A DNA stretch of 64,000 nucleotides from Streptomyces sp. TP-A0356 (GTDB lineage Bacteria > Actinomycetota > Actinomycetes > Streptomycetales > Streptomycetaceae). The position numbers and the translations under genes are program-made. The notes beneath the pieces were generated by a model. The model was not told the origin of the DNA. It made no database searches and was given only the letters and a program-made list of their open reading frames with translations. The stretch is from assembly GCF_001417775.1 (NCBI RefSeq), contig NZ_BBZJ01000012.1:1-64000 (forward strand). Reading direction: 5' to 3'. Shown here in pieces: positions 43,729 to 52,488 of this stretch. Position 1 is the first letter of the stretch; the number at the start of each line of letters is the position of its first letter.

Positions 43729-44294
43729 TGAGGAACGAACGACCTCGCCAGTTGTCCACCGCCGAGGAGCGCCGCGAGACGGTGCTGCGCACCGCGATCG
43801 GCGCCTTCGCGGCGCGTGGCTACTGGGGTACCACCACGACCGAGGTGGCGAAGGCGGCCGGGATCTCCCAGGCGTACGTCTACCGACTGTTCCCGAGCAA
43901 GGAGTCGCTGTTCACCGCGGTGGTCGAGCACTGCTTCGTGCAGGTGCGGGCCAGCCTGGAGCGGGCCGCGGCCGAGGCGAAGGGCAGCTCCGCCGAGGTG
44001 GTGCTGAAGGCCATGGGAGACGCCTACGCGCGACTGATCAGCGACAACGACCTGATGCTGATCCAGCTGCACGCCCAGGCGGCGGCCGTCTCGGAGCCGG
44101 CCGTGCGCGAAGCGGTCCGCCAGGGCTACGCCCGGCTGGTGGAGTACGCGCGCGGCGCCTCCGGCGGCAGTGAGCAGCAGATCCAGGAATTCTTCGCGCT
44201 CGGCATGCTGTGCCATCTCATCGTCTCCATGGGCGCCGACGAGGTGGACGCCCGTTGGACCCGAACGCTGTCCGCGGGCATCAGGCACTACTGA
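43728..44294 (+). CDS. TetR-family repressor of the carotenoid-oxygenase operon
   Basis: 188 residues from the ATG at 43728; the in-frame upstream extension has no homology. The HTH reads RETVLRTAIGAFAARGYWGT, TTTEVAKAAGISQAYVYRLF. The ligand domain contains LMLIQLHAQAAAVSEPAVRE and FFALGMLCHLIVSMGADEVD, typical of TetR_C_11-like groups. It precedes the exporter by 115 bp on the same strand, with matching operator sequences before both, so it probably controls the whole 43.7-48.5 kb operon in response to the transported compound. Confidence 0.9.
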   Translation: MRNERPRQLSTAEERRETVLRTAIGAFAARGYWGTTTTEVAKAAGISQAYVYRLFPSKESLFTAVVEHCFVQVRASLERAAAEAKGSSAEVVLKAMGDAYARLISDNDLMLIQLHAQAAAVSEPAVREAVRQGYARLVEYARGASGGSEQQIQEFFALGMLCHLIVSMGADEVDARWTRTLSAGIRHY

Positions 44295-44362
44295 CGCCCT
44301 GCGCGGTCGCACGGCCGGGCCTGTCGGCGGGGCGCACAGCCCCGCCCTTCTTACCGAATCAA

Positions 44363-44399
44363 TGTGAGTGGTTGACCACACAGGGAATTGACCACACAA
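44363..44399. promoter_or_regulatory. Second TetR operator region, before the exporter
   Basis: TGTGAGTGGTTGACCACACA (44363-44382) repeats the core of the operator at 43707. TTGACCACACA occurs twice, at 44372-44382 and 44389-44399, 17 bp apart. It lies directly upstream of the exporter ribosome site. Confidence 0.8.
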
Positions 44400-44409
44400 G
44401 GAGAGTGCT

Positions 44410-45867
44410 GTGAGGACCACCGACACCACCCGCAGCCCCGGAGCCGCGCTCGCGGCGCTGGCCGGGGCGCAGTTCACCGTCATGCTCGCCACGTCGATCG
44501 TCAACGTGGCTCTGCCGCAGATCCGCTCCGGTGTCGGCCTGTCGGACGGCGGCACCGCCTGGGTGGTCAACGCCTACGGCTTGGCGTTCGGCGCCCTGCT
44601 GCTGGCCGGCGGGAGGGCTGCGGACCTGCTGGGCCGCCGTAGGGTCCTGCTCGCGGGCCTGGCGGTGTTCGGCACCTCCTCGCTGGTGGCGGGCCTGGCC
44701 ACCACTTCGGGCGTACTGATCGCCGCCCGCGCCGCGCAGGGCCTGGGCGCCGCGGCCGTCGCCCCCGCCGCCCTGGCCCTGGTGATGGACCTGTTCCCGC
44801 CCGGCCCCGGCCGGGGCAAGGCGCTGGGCATCTGGGGTGCGGTCTCCGGCGCGGGGGGAGCGGCCGGCGTCCTCCTCGGCGGCGTCCTCACCCAGGCGTG
44901 GGGCTGGTCGTGGATCTTCTACGCCGTCGCGGTCGGCGCGTTCCTGGTCCTGGCCGCCGCTGCCGCCAGCGTGCCACGGGCGCAGGTCGCCGACAGCGGC
45001 CGGTTCGACCTGCTCGGCACCGCCACTGTCACGCTCGCCCTGACCGCCCTGGTGTGGGGACTCACCACCGCGCGCCGCTCCGGCTGGACGGGCGGCACGG
45101 TCCTGGGGTCCTTCGCCCTGGCCGCTGTGCTGCTCGCCGGCTTCGCCCTGATCGAGCGCCGTCACCCGAACGCGCTGCTACCACCCCGCCTGTTCCGCAC
45201 CGGCCGCGTCACCGCCGGAAACGTGCTGATGGCGCTGCTGGGCTCGGTGTGGATCGCCCTCTTCTTCTTCCTGCCCCTCTACCAGCAGCAGGTCCTCGGC
45301 TCCAGCCCGCTGGTGACCGGACTGGGCCAACTCCCCCTGGCCGCAGCCAACATGCTCGGCTCCACCCTCGCCCCGCGCGTCTCCCGCCGCGTCGGAGCGA
45401 CCGCTACGGTGACCGGCGCGCTGCTGACCGAGGCCGCAGGACTGCTCTGGCTGGCACAGATCGGCGCCCACGGCAGCTACCTGGCCGACATCCTCGGCCC
45501 CAGCGTCCTGATCGGCCTGGGCCTGAGCGTCGCCTTCGTCCAGCTGACCGCCCTGTCCGTCGAGGGCGTCGCCAAGCAGGACGCCGGACTGGCCGGCGGA
45601 CTGGTCAATACCACCCGCCAGGTCGGCGGCGCGATCGGCCTGGCGGTGCTGGCCACCCTCGCCGGCTCAGCCACCTCCCACGCGGCCGCCCACCAGGCCC
45701 ACCTGGAGGCTCTGATGGCCGGCTACCGCACCGCGTTCGGTATCTCCGCCGCGGTCCTGACCGCAGCCGCCCTGCTCGCCGCCCTCCTCACCCGGCGCGG
45801 CACCGCACGCACCGCCACCGCCCCGGCCCACGACCCGGCCCCGGCTCCCGCCGGCCGCAGCCACTGA
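44410..45867 (+). CDS. DHA2-type MFS exporter
   Basis: 485 residues from GTG 44410 (AAGGAGAG at 44398). Predicted 14 helices: FTVMLATSIVNVALPQIRSG, motif A GGRAADLLGRRRVLLAGLAV, motif C-like GAGGAAGVLLGGVLTQAWGW, and late helices ending TRQVGGAIGLAVLATLAG. This is the DHA2/EmrB group of drug:H+ antiporters. In the operon it is the likely export route for the oxygenase product or a protector against it. Confidence 0.9.
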   Translation: MRTTDTTRSPGAALAALAGAQFTVMLATSIVNVALPQIRSGVGLSDGGTAWVVNAYGLAFGALLLAGGRAADLLGRRRVLLAGLAVFGTSSLVAGLATTSGVLIAARAAQGLGAAAVAPAALALVMDLFPPGPGRGKALGIWGAVSGAGGAAGVLLGGVLTQAWGWSWIFYAVAVGAFLVLAAAAASVPRAQVADSGRFDLLGTATVTLALTALVWGLTTARRSGWTGGTVLGSFALAAVLLAGFALIERRHPNALLPPRLFRTGRVTAGNVLMALLGSVWIALFFFLPLYQQQVLGSSPLVTGLGQLPLAAANMLGSTLAPRVSRRVGATATVTGALLTEAAGLLWLAQIGAHGSYLADILGPSVLIGLGLSVAFVQLTALSVEGVAKQDAGLAGGLVNTTRQVGGAIGLAVLATLAGSATSHAAAHQAHLEALMAGYRTAFGISAAVLTAAALLAALLTRRGTARTATAPAHDPAPAPAGRSH

Positions 45868-45956
45868 CCCAGCCGCCAACCCACGAACCCACACACCCAC
45901 TGACCCGCAACGCACCAACCACAACGCGCACAACCGACCCGAAAGGAACCCCTGCC

Positions 45957-46400
45957 ATGTTCACCATCGACGAGACCGCCCCCGTCATCGTCCGCCTGTC
46001 GACCGTGATCGACGCCCCGCTGGAGACCGTCTGGGCCCTGCACGCCGACGTCGACTCCTGGGCCGACTGGAACGCCGACGTCGACCAGGCCAAGCTCGAC
46101 GGCCCGCTGCTGCCCGGCAACTCCTTCCACTGGAAGACCCACGGCCTGGACATCACCTCCACCGTCCGCGAGGTCGTCCCCGGCGAGCGGATCGTGTGGG
46201 GTGGCCCGGCCAACGGCATCGAGGGCGTCCACGTCTGGACCTTCGCCCGCACCACGGACGGCAAGGTCACCGTCCACACCGAGGAGTCCTGGAGCGGCGC
46301 CCCCGTCGATGCCGCCGCCGACGAACTCGGCCAGGCCCTGAACGCCTCCCTGACCGCCTGGCTCGCCGCCCTCAAGTCCCGCGCCGAGCAGACCGCCTGA
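45957..46400 (+). CDS. Cytoplasmic SRPBCC (START-like) protein
   Basis: 147 residues from the ATG at 45957. Polyketide_cyc/SRPBCC fold: VIVRLSTVIDAPLETVWALH, SWADWNADVDQAKLDGPLLP, LDITSTVREVVPGERIVWGG and VHVWTFARTTDGKVTVHTEE. The family encloses a hydrophobic cavity for a lipid, carotenoid or aromatic ligand. It has no signal peptide. It lies between the exporter and the carotenoid oxygenase. Its paralogue at 47906 shares IDETAPVI, the WGGPA-x-GI segment and VHTEESW but is exported. Confidence 0.88.
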   Translation: MFTIDETAPVIVRLSTVIDAPLETVWALHADVDSWADWNADVDQAKLDGPLLPGNSFHWKTHGLDITSTVREVVPGERIVWGGPANGIEGVHVWTFARTTDGKVTVHTEESWSGAPVDAAADELGQALNASLTAWLAALKSRAEQTA

Positions 46401-46440
46401 CCCCCTCACCACTCACTCTTCACGGAAACGAGGTTCTGCC

Positions 46441-47820
46441 ATGACCAGCACCGAGAAGCCCTACCTGATCGGCCATTACACCCCCGCCGTCGACGAGATC
46501 ACCGCCACCGACCTGGCCGTCGAGGGCACCCTGCCGCCGGAGCTGACCGGCCGGCTGATCCGCAACAGCCACAACCCCAAGCCCGGCATCACCCCCACCC
46601 ACTGGTTCAAGGGCAGCGGCATGGTCCACGGCATCCGCCTGCGCGAGGGCCGCGCGGAGTGGTACCGCAACCGCTGGGTGCGCACCCCCGCCCTGGACGG
46701 CGCCCCCTACATGACCGAGCACGGTCCGGACCTGACCGCCAGCACGGCCGGCACCCACGTCATCGAGCACGCCGGACGCCTGCTCGCCCTGTGCGAGGCG
46801 AACTTCCCCTTCGAGCTCACCCGGGACCTGGACACCGTCGGCGCCTACGACTTCGACGGCAAGCTGCGCAGCGCGATGACCGCGCACCCCAAGACCGACC
46901 CGGTCACCGGGGAGCTGCACTTCTTCGGCTCCTCACCGTTCCCGCCCTACCTGATGTACTACGTGGCCGACGCCAAGGGTCAGGTCACGCACGCTTTCGA
47001 GGTGCCGGGGGCCACCGCTTCCCTCAAGCACGACTTCGCCGTCACCCGCCACCACGTCGTCTTCGTCGAGGGCACGGTCACCTTCGACCCCAACGAGCAC
47101 TCCGGCATCCCCTACGGCTGGAACGACGCACAGCCGGCCCGGATCGGCGTCATGCCCCGCGGCCCTCAGGGTGCGGAGAAGATCCGCTGGTTCTCCATCG
47201 AGCCGGGCAACATGCTGCATGCCGGCAACGCCTACGAGGATGCTGCGGGCCGCATCGTGCTGGAGGGCCCGACCGTGGACAAGGAGGGCTTCCAGCTCTC
47301 CTGGAACTGGTGGGTCGGCGCCCCCGGCCGCGGCACCGAGCCCAACACCCGGTCCTACAACCGCCGTTGGGTGATCGACCTGGCCGCCGGCAGCGTCGAC
47401 GAGCAGATCATCGACGACCTGGCGGTTGAGTTCCCCACGCTCAACGAGGACTTCCTCGGCGCCGAGAACCGCTACCAGTACGCGGTCTCCTTCCCCGACC
47501 AGGACGGCTACGGCGGCTACGGCATCGTCAAGTACGACCGCACCACCGGCGCCCGCCGCATCCACCAGGCCGGCGACGCCCGCCTGCCCAGCGAGGCCGT
47601 GTTCGTCCCCGCCGCCGGCGCCACCCGCGAGGACGACGGCTACCTGCTCACCGTCGTCTCGGACCTCAAGCAGGACGCCTCACAGCTCCTGGTCCTGGAC
47701 GCCTCCGGCCTCGACCGGATCGCCACCGTCCACCTCCCGCGCCGGGTCACCGGCGGCATCCACGGCTCCTGGATCCCCGACACCGATGCCGACACCGAAT
47801 CCGACGCTTCCAACAGCTGA
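46441..47820 (+). CDS. Carotenoid cleavage oxygenase (RPE65/CCD family)
   Basis: 459 residues, complete for the family. The four Fe(II) histidines can be placed: H149 in SAMTAHPKTDP, H197 in ASLKHDFAVT, H260 in GNMLHAGNAYE and H441 in GGIHGSW. It also has HWFKGSGMVHGIRLREGRAE and YQYAVSFPDQDGYGGYGIVK. These enzymes split a C=C bond of carotenoids, stilbenes or other conjugated alkenes with O2. The substrate cannot be read from sequence. It has no signal peptide, so the reaction is cytoplasmic. It is the only catalytic gene in the operon, which makes its product the likely cargo of the SRPBCC proteins and exporter. Confidence 0.9.
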   Translation: MTSTEKPYLIGHYTPAVDEITATDLAVEGTLPPELTGRLIRNSHNPKPGITPTHWFKGSGMVHGIRLREGRAEWYRNRWVRTPALDGAPYMTEHGPDLTASTAGTHVIEHAGRLLALCEANFPFELTRDLDTVGAYDFDGKLRSAMTAHPKTDPVTGELHFFGSSPFPPYLMYYVADAKGQVTHAFEVPGATASLKHDFAVTRHHVVFVEGTVTFDPNEHSGIPYGWNDAQPARIGVMPRGPQGAEKIRWFSIEPGNMLHAGNAYEDAAGRIVLEGPTVDKEGFQLSWNWWVGAPGRGTEPNTRSYNRRWVIDLAAGSVDEQIIDDLAVEFPTLNEDFLGAENRYQYAVSFPDQDGYGGYGIVKYDRTTGARRIHQAGDARLPSEAVFVPAAGATREDDGYLLTVVSDLKQDASQLLVLDASGLDRIATVHLPRRVTGGIHGSWIPDTDADTESDASNS

Positions 47821-47824
47821 ACCC

Positions 47825-47866
47825 GCCGGCCGGGCCGGGGGACTTCGCTCCCCCGGCCCGGCCGGC
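47825..47866 (+). terminator. Strong hairpin between oxygenase and exported SRPBCC gene
   Basis: 18-bp perfect stem (left arm 47825-47842, right arm 47849-47866; ends GCCGGC/GCCGGC) with a CTTCGC loop, 4 bases after the oxygenase stop. It could terminate most transcripts, or protect the upstream mRNA and lower expression of the last gene. No U-tract follows. Confidence 0.85.
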
Positions 47867-47905
47867 CCCGTACCGAACCACCTGCTCCCTGAAAGGCCAA
47901 GCATC

Positions 47906-48478
47906 ATGCGTACGTTGACCGTGGCGAAGTTCGCCGCCACCACCACCGCGCTCCTCGTCGCCGTCTCCGGCACGGCCTACGCCCTCACCGACGACAAGCC
48001 CGCCACCGCAGGCACCGTCCACGCTGACGTGCAGATCGACGAGACCGCGCCGGTCATCACCCGCGAGAACCTCCTCATCCACGCCCCCCTGCAGACCATC
48101 TGGAAGATCCAGACCGACGTCGAGAAGTGGCCCACCTGGCAGCCCAACGTCGAGACGGTCGTCAAGGACACCCCCGGACGCCTCCGCCCCGGCTCCGTGT
48201 TCCGCTGGACCACCGAGGGCCTGAACATCACCTCCACCGTCAAGCAGGTCGACTACGGCAAGCGACTGGCCTGGGGCGGCCCCGCCCAGGGCATCACCGC
48301 CATCCACGTGTGGACCTTCACCCCTACCCGCGACGGCGTCCTCGTCCACACCGAGGAGTCCTGGACCGGAGCCCCGGTCGTCGCCAACCAGGCCGCCCTG
48401 CAGACCGCCCTCGACAACTCCCTCCACAACTGGGTCAACAACCTCAAGCACCAGGCCGAGGGCCAAGCCGCCAAGTAA
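47906..48478 (+). CDS. Exported SRPBCC (START-like) protein
   Basis: 190 residues from the ATG at 47906 (GAAAGG at 47891). An N-terminal signal peptide (VAKFAATTTALLVAVSGTAY, then ALTDD) is followed by a second SRPBCC domain very similar to the one at 45957: VQIDETAPVITRENLLIHAP, LNITSTVKQVDYGKRLAWGG, AIHVWTFTPTRDGVLVHTEE and NLKHQAEGQAAK. A START-like lipid carrier with a signal peptide is uncommon. It suggests an extracytoplasmic ligand acceptor paired with the cytoplasmic one. A 16-bp-stem terminator closes the operon. Confidence 0.88.
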   Translation: MRTLTVAKFAATTTALLVAVSGTAYALTDDKPATAGTVHADVQIDETAPVITRENLLIHAPLQTIWKIQTDVEKWPTWQPNVETVVKDTPGRLRPGSVFRWTTEGLNITSTVKQVDYGKRLAWGGPAQGITAIHVWTFTPTRDGVLVHTEESWTGAPVVANQAALQTALDNSLHNWVNNLKHQAEGQAAK

Positions 48479-48487
48479 CCCCCCAAG

Positions 48488-48525
48488 CCGAGGGCCCGGA
48501 CCTCTTGTCAGGTCCGGGCCCTCGG
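48488..48525. terminator. Operon terminator, bidirectional
   Basis: 16-bp perfect stem CCGAGGGCCCGGACCT / AGGTCCGGGCCCTCGG with a CTTGTC loop, between the exported SRPBCC gene and the convergent LacI gene. Confidence 0.9.
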
Positions 48526-48545
48526 GCAGGTCATGCAACCCGAAG

Positions 48546-49577
48546 TCAGGCAGGTTCGGCCGTGGTGCCGCGCACGACGAGGTGCGGGGTGAGGACGACC
48601 TCGCGGGGTTCGGTGCGGTCTTGGTCGAGGCGTTCGACGGCGGCGGTCACCGCGTGCCGGGCCTGTTCCCGGGCGCTCTGGCTGACGGTGGTCAGGTTGA
48701 AGCAGCTCAGCCTGGAGAGCGTGTCGTCGTCGTAGCCGGCCACGGACACCTCGCCCGGGACGGCGACACCGGCGCGGGCGAGGGCGGTCAAGACGCCGAT
48801 GGCGCACTGGTCGTTGAACGCGACGACCGCGGTGGGCAGTTGGGGACCGTCGAGGAGATGACGGGCGGCGCGTTCACCGGCCGCTTCGGTGTGGTCACCG
48901 GTGAGGACCCGGACGTGGTCGTCCAGGCCGTGGCGACGCATGGCGGTGCGGTAGCCGCGGCGCCGGTCGGTGGCGATGGCACCCTTGCCGCCGTCCACGT
49001 AGACGATCTCGCGATGGCCGAGTTCGACCAGGTGGTCGACGATCTGACCCACACCGTCGTCGTCCGCGGTGCGTACGACGTCCAGCGGGGCGTCCGCGAT
49101 CCGGCGGCCGACGGTGATGACGGGCGCCTTGTTGTCGAGGGCGGCGAGCGCGTTCGCGGGCGCGGTCGGGCCGAGCAGGATCAGCGCCTCGCTGCGGAAG
49201 GCCAGGAGGGTCTCCACCGCGGTGTGTTCGTCGCGGGTGCGGGTGAGGGTGCTCAGGACGAGGTCGTAACCGACCTCCTCGGCCGCGGTGTGCAGGTGCT
49301 CGACCAGTTCGGCGTGGAAGGGGCTGTGGATGTCGACCATGACGCCGAGCAACCGGCTGCGCCTGCTGGCCAGCGTGCTGGCGGTGCGGTCCACCTGGTA
49401 GCCGAGGTCGGCGGCCGCCTTCAGGACACGCTGCCGGGTCCGTTCGCTCGGGCCGGGCACGCCGCGCAGCACCAGGGACACCGAGGCCGTGGACAGGCCC
49501 ACCCGTGCGGCCACGTCCTCCAACCTCGGGCGTTTCTGCGTGCCGTTCCGGTCACGCGCGGAACCGACGTGATCCAC
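48546..49577 (-). CDS. LacI-family transcriptional regulator
   Basis: 343 residues. I chose the GTG at 49575-49577, 5 bases after GGGGAGG; the longer frame from 49622 lacks a ribosome site. HTH: RPRLEDVAARVGLSTASVSL, VLRGVPGPSERTRQRVLKAA. The ligand domain reads LLGVMVDIHSPFHAELVEHL, ALILLGPTAPANALAALDNK, VVAFNDQCAIGVLTALARAG and PGEVSVAGYDDDTLSRLSCF, typical of sugar-responsive LacI regulators. It is not next to a sugar operon and converges on the carotenoid-oxygenase operon, so its targets are unknown. Confidence 0.92.
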   Translation of the reverse strand: MDHVGSARDRNGTQKRPRLEDVAARVGLSTASVSLVLRGVPGPSERTRQRVLKAAADLGYQVDRTASTLASRRSRLLGVMVDIHSPFHAELVEHLHTAAEEVGYDLVLSTLTRTRDEHTAVETLLAFRSEALILLGPTAPANALAALDNKAPVITVGRRIADAPLDVVRTADDDGVGQIVDHLVELGHREIVYVDGGKGAIATDRRRGYRTAMRRHGLDDHVRVLTGDHTEAAGERAARHLLDGPQLPTAVVAFNDQCAIGVLTALARAGVAVPGEVSVAGYDDDTLSRLSCFNLTTVSQSAREQARHAVTAAVERLDQDRTEPREVVLTPHLVVRGTTAEPA

Positions 49578-49637
49578 CTGTGCCTCCCCGCGGCAGAGCT
49601 CCCCGTACGACACCCTTGACACCCTGACGAAACAAGC

Positions 49638-49908
49638 CCGATAGATGCCGGCTGTAGCGGGCCCTGGTGTATCCGTGGGGATGGTTGGCGAGCCGGCCCG
49701 AGCCGCCGGTGCCGGCCGGCTCCACGTACACCATGGTCAGGAACCTCTCCAGCGCCGGTGCGCGCAGGTACTCCCACGCGATGCCGGGTCCGCCGAGGTG
49801 CGCCACGCACACCGGTCCGGTGCCGTGGACGTGATACCGCACGACGGTGCCCCCCACCCCGAGGGTGTGGACTCCTTCGGCCAGCCGCCCGCTGACGGGT
49901 GGGACCAT
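49638..49908 (-). pseudogene. Alpha/beta hydrolase (proline-iminopeptidase-like), N-terminal fragment
   Basis: From the ATG at 49906-49908, GVHTLGVGGTVVRYHVHGTG, VAHLGGPGIAWEYLRAPALE, MVYVEPAGTGGSGRL and HGYTRARYSRHL match the start of proline-iminopeptidase-type hydrolases (oxyanion HGGPG variant, EPxGTGxS). The nucleophile elbow that should follow is absent; after about 90 residues the frame runs into the LacI upstream region. Confidence 0.75.
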
Positions 49909-50025
49909 CAATGCTCCCGATCTTGAAGGTGGGTCGATGACACCGACAAGACGCGCAGCAGGAGCAGAAGTTCGATCCAGCATGCGTGATGTGGGTCACA
50001 CCACGCGGAGGGGGGAGCGGCTGGG

Positions 50026-50997
50026 TCAGGTGGCCGGAAGCTCCGGCACGGAGGAACTCTTCAGCGGGACGGGATGGAACAGGCGCAGTTGAGCCACCCG
50101 GCCGCCGCTGAGAGTCATGATCCATGCCACGGCGGGCGGGCAGTGGTCCGGGGCGTCCGCGGGGTTGATGATGTCCATCTCCCACACGGCCAGCGACCGC
50201 CCGGCGACGACATTCGCCGGCCGCTGTCGCACCCCGGCCGCCAGATCGCCGTCCATGGCGCGCCCAAGCAGAGCGCCGCCCCCCATCCGCGCGCCGCCGT
50301 TCATCAAGGCGATCTCAGGAGACCAGCGCTGCGTCAGAACCTCGCCGAAGCGCCCGGCCTCGGCGGCGGCCAGCGTGTCGCGGGCCTCGCCCCAGCTCGC
50401 CGCGGTGCGCACCCGGGCATCGCTGTGCGCTGCGTCCGCCGTCGCGGCCAAGGCGCCGGCGAGCTTGGCCCGCGCCTGGCTCAAACGGCTGCGGACCGTT
50501 CCCACCGGCACCCCGCACACCTCGGCGATACGCGCATACGCGGTGACGCCCTCGGTGAAGTGGCGCAGCACCAGCGGCAACCGCAGCGTGGTCGGAAGCT
50601 CCTCGACGGCCTCCCACACCCAGTCCCGCATCGCGTGACGCTCCAGCAACTGCTCCGGGTCGGCGTCCGCGTCCGGCAGCGGCAGTGCGGCAAGCGGCTC
50701 GACATGCCGGGACTCACGCAGCAGGATCCGGCACCTGTTGCGCACGATCATCCGCAACCATGCGCCGACCGCATGCGGATCCCGTACGTCCGTGATCCGG
50801 GCCAAGGCGACGAGCGCCGTGTCCTGCAGCACGTCATCCGCGTCCGGGCCGGGGCCCAGAATGCTCACGGCGACGGCACGCATGCCCGCCCGATGCTGCT
50901 CCAGCAGCAGTCCCAAGGCGGCGACGTCACCGGCTTGGGCGGCCCGCGTGAGCATCGCGTCCTCGGCAGCCGCGTCCGCTCCCGCATATTCGGCCAT
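50026..50997 (-). CDS. ECF sigma factor with C-terminal SnoaL-like domain
   Basis: 323 residues from the ATG at 50995-50997. Region 2: QAGDVAALGLLLEQHRAGMR, LGPGPDADDVLQDTALVALA. Region 4: ELPTTLRLPLVLRHFTEGVT, AYARIAEVCGVPVGTVRSRL with the DNA-binding helix. The extra C-terminal 130 residues (EVLTQRWSPEIALMNGGARM, VAWIMTLSGGRVAQLRLFHP) are a SnoaL/NTF2-like domain as in ECF41-type sigma factors, which use it to tune activity in place of an anti-sigma factor. It is divergent from the FAD monooxygenase at 51206 and may activate it. Confidence 0.9.
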   Translation of the reverse strand: MAEYAGADAAAEDAMLTRAAQAGDVAALGLLLEQHRAGMRAVAVSILGPGPDADDVLQDTALVALARITDVRDPHAVGAWLRMIVRNRCRILLRESRHVEPLAALPLPDADADPEQLLERHAMRDWVWEAVEELPTTLRLPLVLRHFTEGVTAYARIAEVCGVPVGTVRSRLSQARAKLAGALAATADAAHSDARVRTAASWGEARDTLAAAEAGRFGEVLTQRWSPEIALMNGGARMGGGALLGRAMDGDLAAGVRQRPANVVAGRSLAVWEMDIINPADAPDHCPPAVAWIMTLSGGRVAQLRLFHPVPLKSSSVPELPAT

Positions 50998-51205
50998 ATC
51001 AAACCTTCCGCACCCCTGTTCGCACCACAGTAGCGGGCTGACGATCCGATCGCGGTGGTGCGGGTTCGCTTCTCATGACGACGCGTTCGGACGCGGCCGG
51101 CTGGTTTGCGGCGTACTGTTCTGCCCGGCGGAGCTGGTCAAGTAGGGAGAGGGGCTACGTCGCATCGGAGCGCGGAGCGGATGCCATTCGAAGGGAAGGG
51201 CTGCG

Positions 51206-52438
51206 ATGGAGCGGACAACGTGCTGTGTGGTCGGCGGCGGCCCCGCCGGAATGGTCCTCGGTCTGCTGCTGGCCCGGGCCGGCGTGGCCGTCACGGTCCT
51301 GGAGAGGCACGGCGACTTCCTTCGCGACTTCCGCGGCGACACAGTGCATCCGTCGACCTTGGCGCTGCTGGACGACCTCGGTCTGGCCGAGCGCTTCGCC
51401 CGTCTGCCGCAACGTCGGGTGACCACGGTCCAGTTGCCGATCGGCGCGGACGGTTCGCTGATCACCGTCTCGGACATCAGCACGCTTTCGGGCCCGTACA
51501 ACTACGTGGCGATGGTGCCGCAGTGGGACCTGCTCGACCTCCTCGCCGATGAGGCACGAAAGGAGCCTTCCTTCTCCGTGCGGATGAGTACCGAGGCGAC
51601 GTCCTTTCTGGTGGAGCGCGGGCGGGTGGCCGGGGTGCGATACCGCACGTGCGGCGGCCGTACTGGCGAACTGCGGGCAACCCTGACGGTGGCCTGCGAC
51701 GGCCGGGGCTCGCTGGCCCGGTCGCTGCCCGAACTACGGCTGCGGCAGTTCACCTGCCCCATGGACGCCTGGTGGTTCCGGCTGCCGCGGCGGGAAGGCG
51801 ACCCGCACGGGCTCGTGGGAGGCGTCGGCGACCGGTTCCTCACCGCCATGATCGACCGTGGGGAGTACTGGCAGTGCGCCGCACTGATCCCCAAGGGGAC
51901 CGACGCCGAGCGCCGCGCCGCCGGTCTCGAGCGGTTCATGGCCGAATTCTCCACTGCCGTGCCCTGGCTCGCGGACCGGGCGCATGAGCTGCGGTCGTGG
52001 GACGAGGTGAAGATGCTCGACGTACGACTCGACCGCCTCCGGCGCTGGCACCGCCCGGGACTGCTGTGCATCGGCGACGCGGCCCACGCGATGTCGCCGG
52101 TCTTCGGCATTGGCATCAACCTCGCCGTCCAAGACGCAGTTGCCGCCGCGCGGCATCTCGTGGAACCGCTGCGCCGGGGTGCAGTCGGCCTGCGGGACGT
52201 ACGCGGCATCCAGCGGCGCCGGTGGCCGACCACGGCGGCGGCGCAGGCTCTGCAGCGGCTTGCTCACGCACGGATCATCGCGCCCGTCCTCGCGGGACAC
52301 CCGCCCTTCGGCCACCCCAGACGGGCGCAGCGGATGAGTCAACTGCTCGCCACTGCGCCGTGGCTCAAGCGCGTGCCGGCGTACTTCATCGGCTACGGCG
52401 CCATGCGCGAACGCCCGCCCGCCGCGTCGGTGCGGTGA
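51206..52438 (+). CDS. FAD-dependent aromatic-type monooxygenase
   Basis: 410 residues. ADP-binding fold CCVVGGGPAGMVLGLLLARA with the ribose-binding Glu in VLERHGDFLRDFRGDTVHPS; a DG motif (VACDGRGSLARS); and the GD motif GLLCIGDAAHAMSPVFGIGI followed by NLAVQDAVAAARHL. This is the PHBH-like group A flavoprotein family, related to RdmE/PgaE-type hydroxylases. It probably hydroxylates an aromatic or polyene compound with NAD(P)H and O2. Its close relatives are the ECF41-like sigma gene upstream and the convergent haloperoxidase. Confidence 0.9.
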   Translation: MERTTCCVVGGGPAGMVLGLLLARAGVAVTVLERHGDFLRDFRGDTVHPSTLALLDDLGLAERFARLPQRRVTTVQLPIGADGSLITVSDISTLSGPYNYVAMVPQWDLLDLLADEARKEPSFSVRMSTEATSFLVERGRVAGVRYRTCGGRTGELRATLTVACDGRGSLARSLPELRLRQFTCPMDAWWFRLPRREGDPHGLVGGVGDRFLTAMIDRGEYWQCAALIPKGTDAERRAAGLERFMAEFSTAVPWLADRAHELRSWDEVKMLDVRLDRLRRWHRPGLLCIGDAAHAMSPVFGIGINLAVQDAVAAARHLVEPLRRGAVGLRDVRGIQRRRWPTTAAAQALQRLAHARIIAPVLAGHPPFGHPRRAQRMSQLLATAPWLKRVPAYFIGYGAMRERPPAASVR

Positions 52439-52488
52439 GTTGGTGCGCACGCCGGAACCGGGACCGATCTCGGGGGTGCGGTGCCGGT

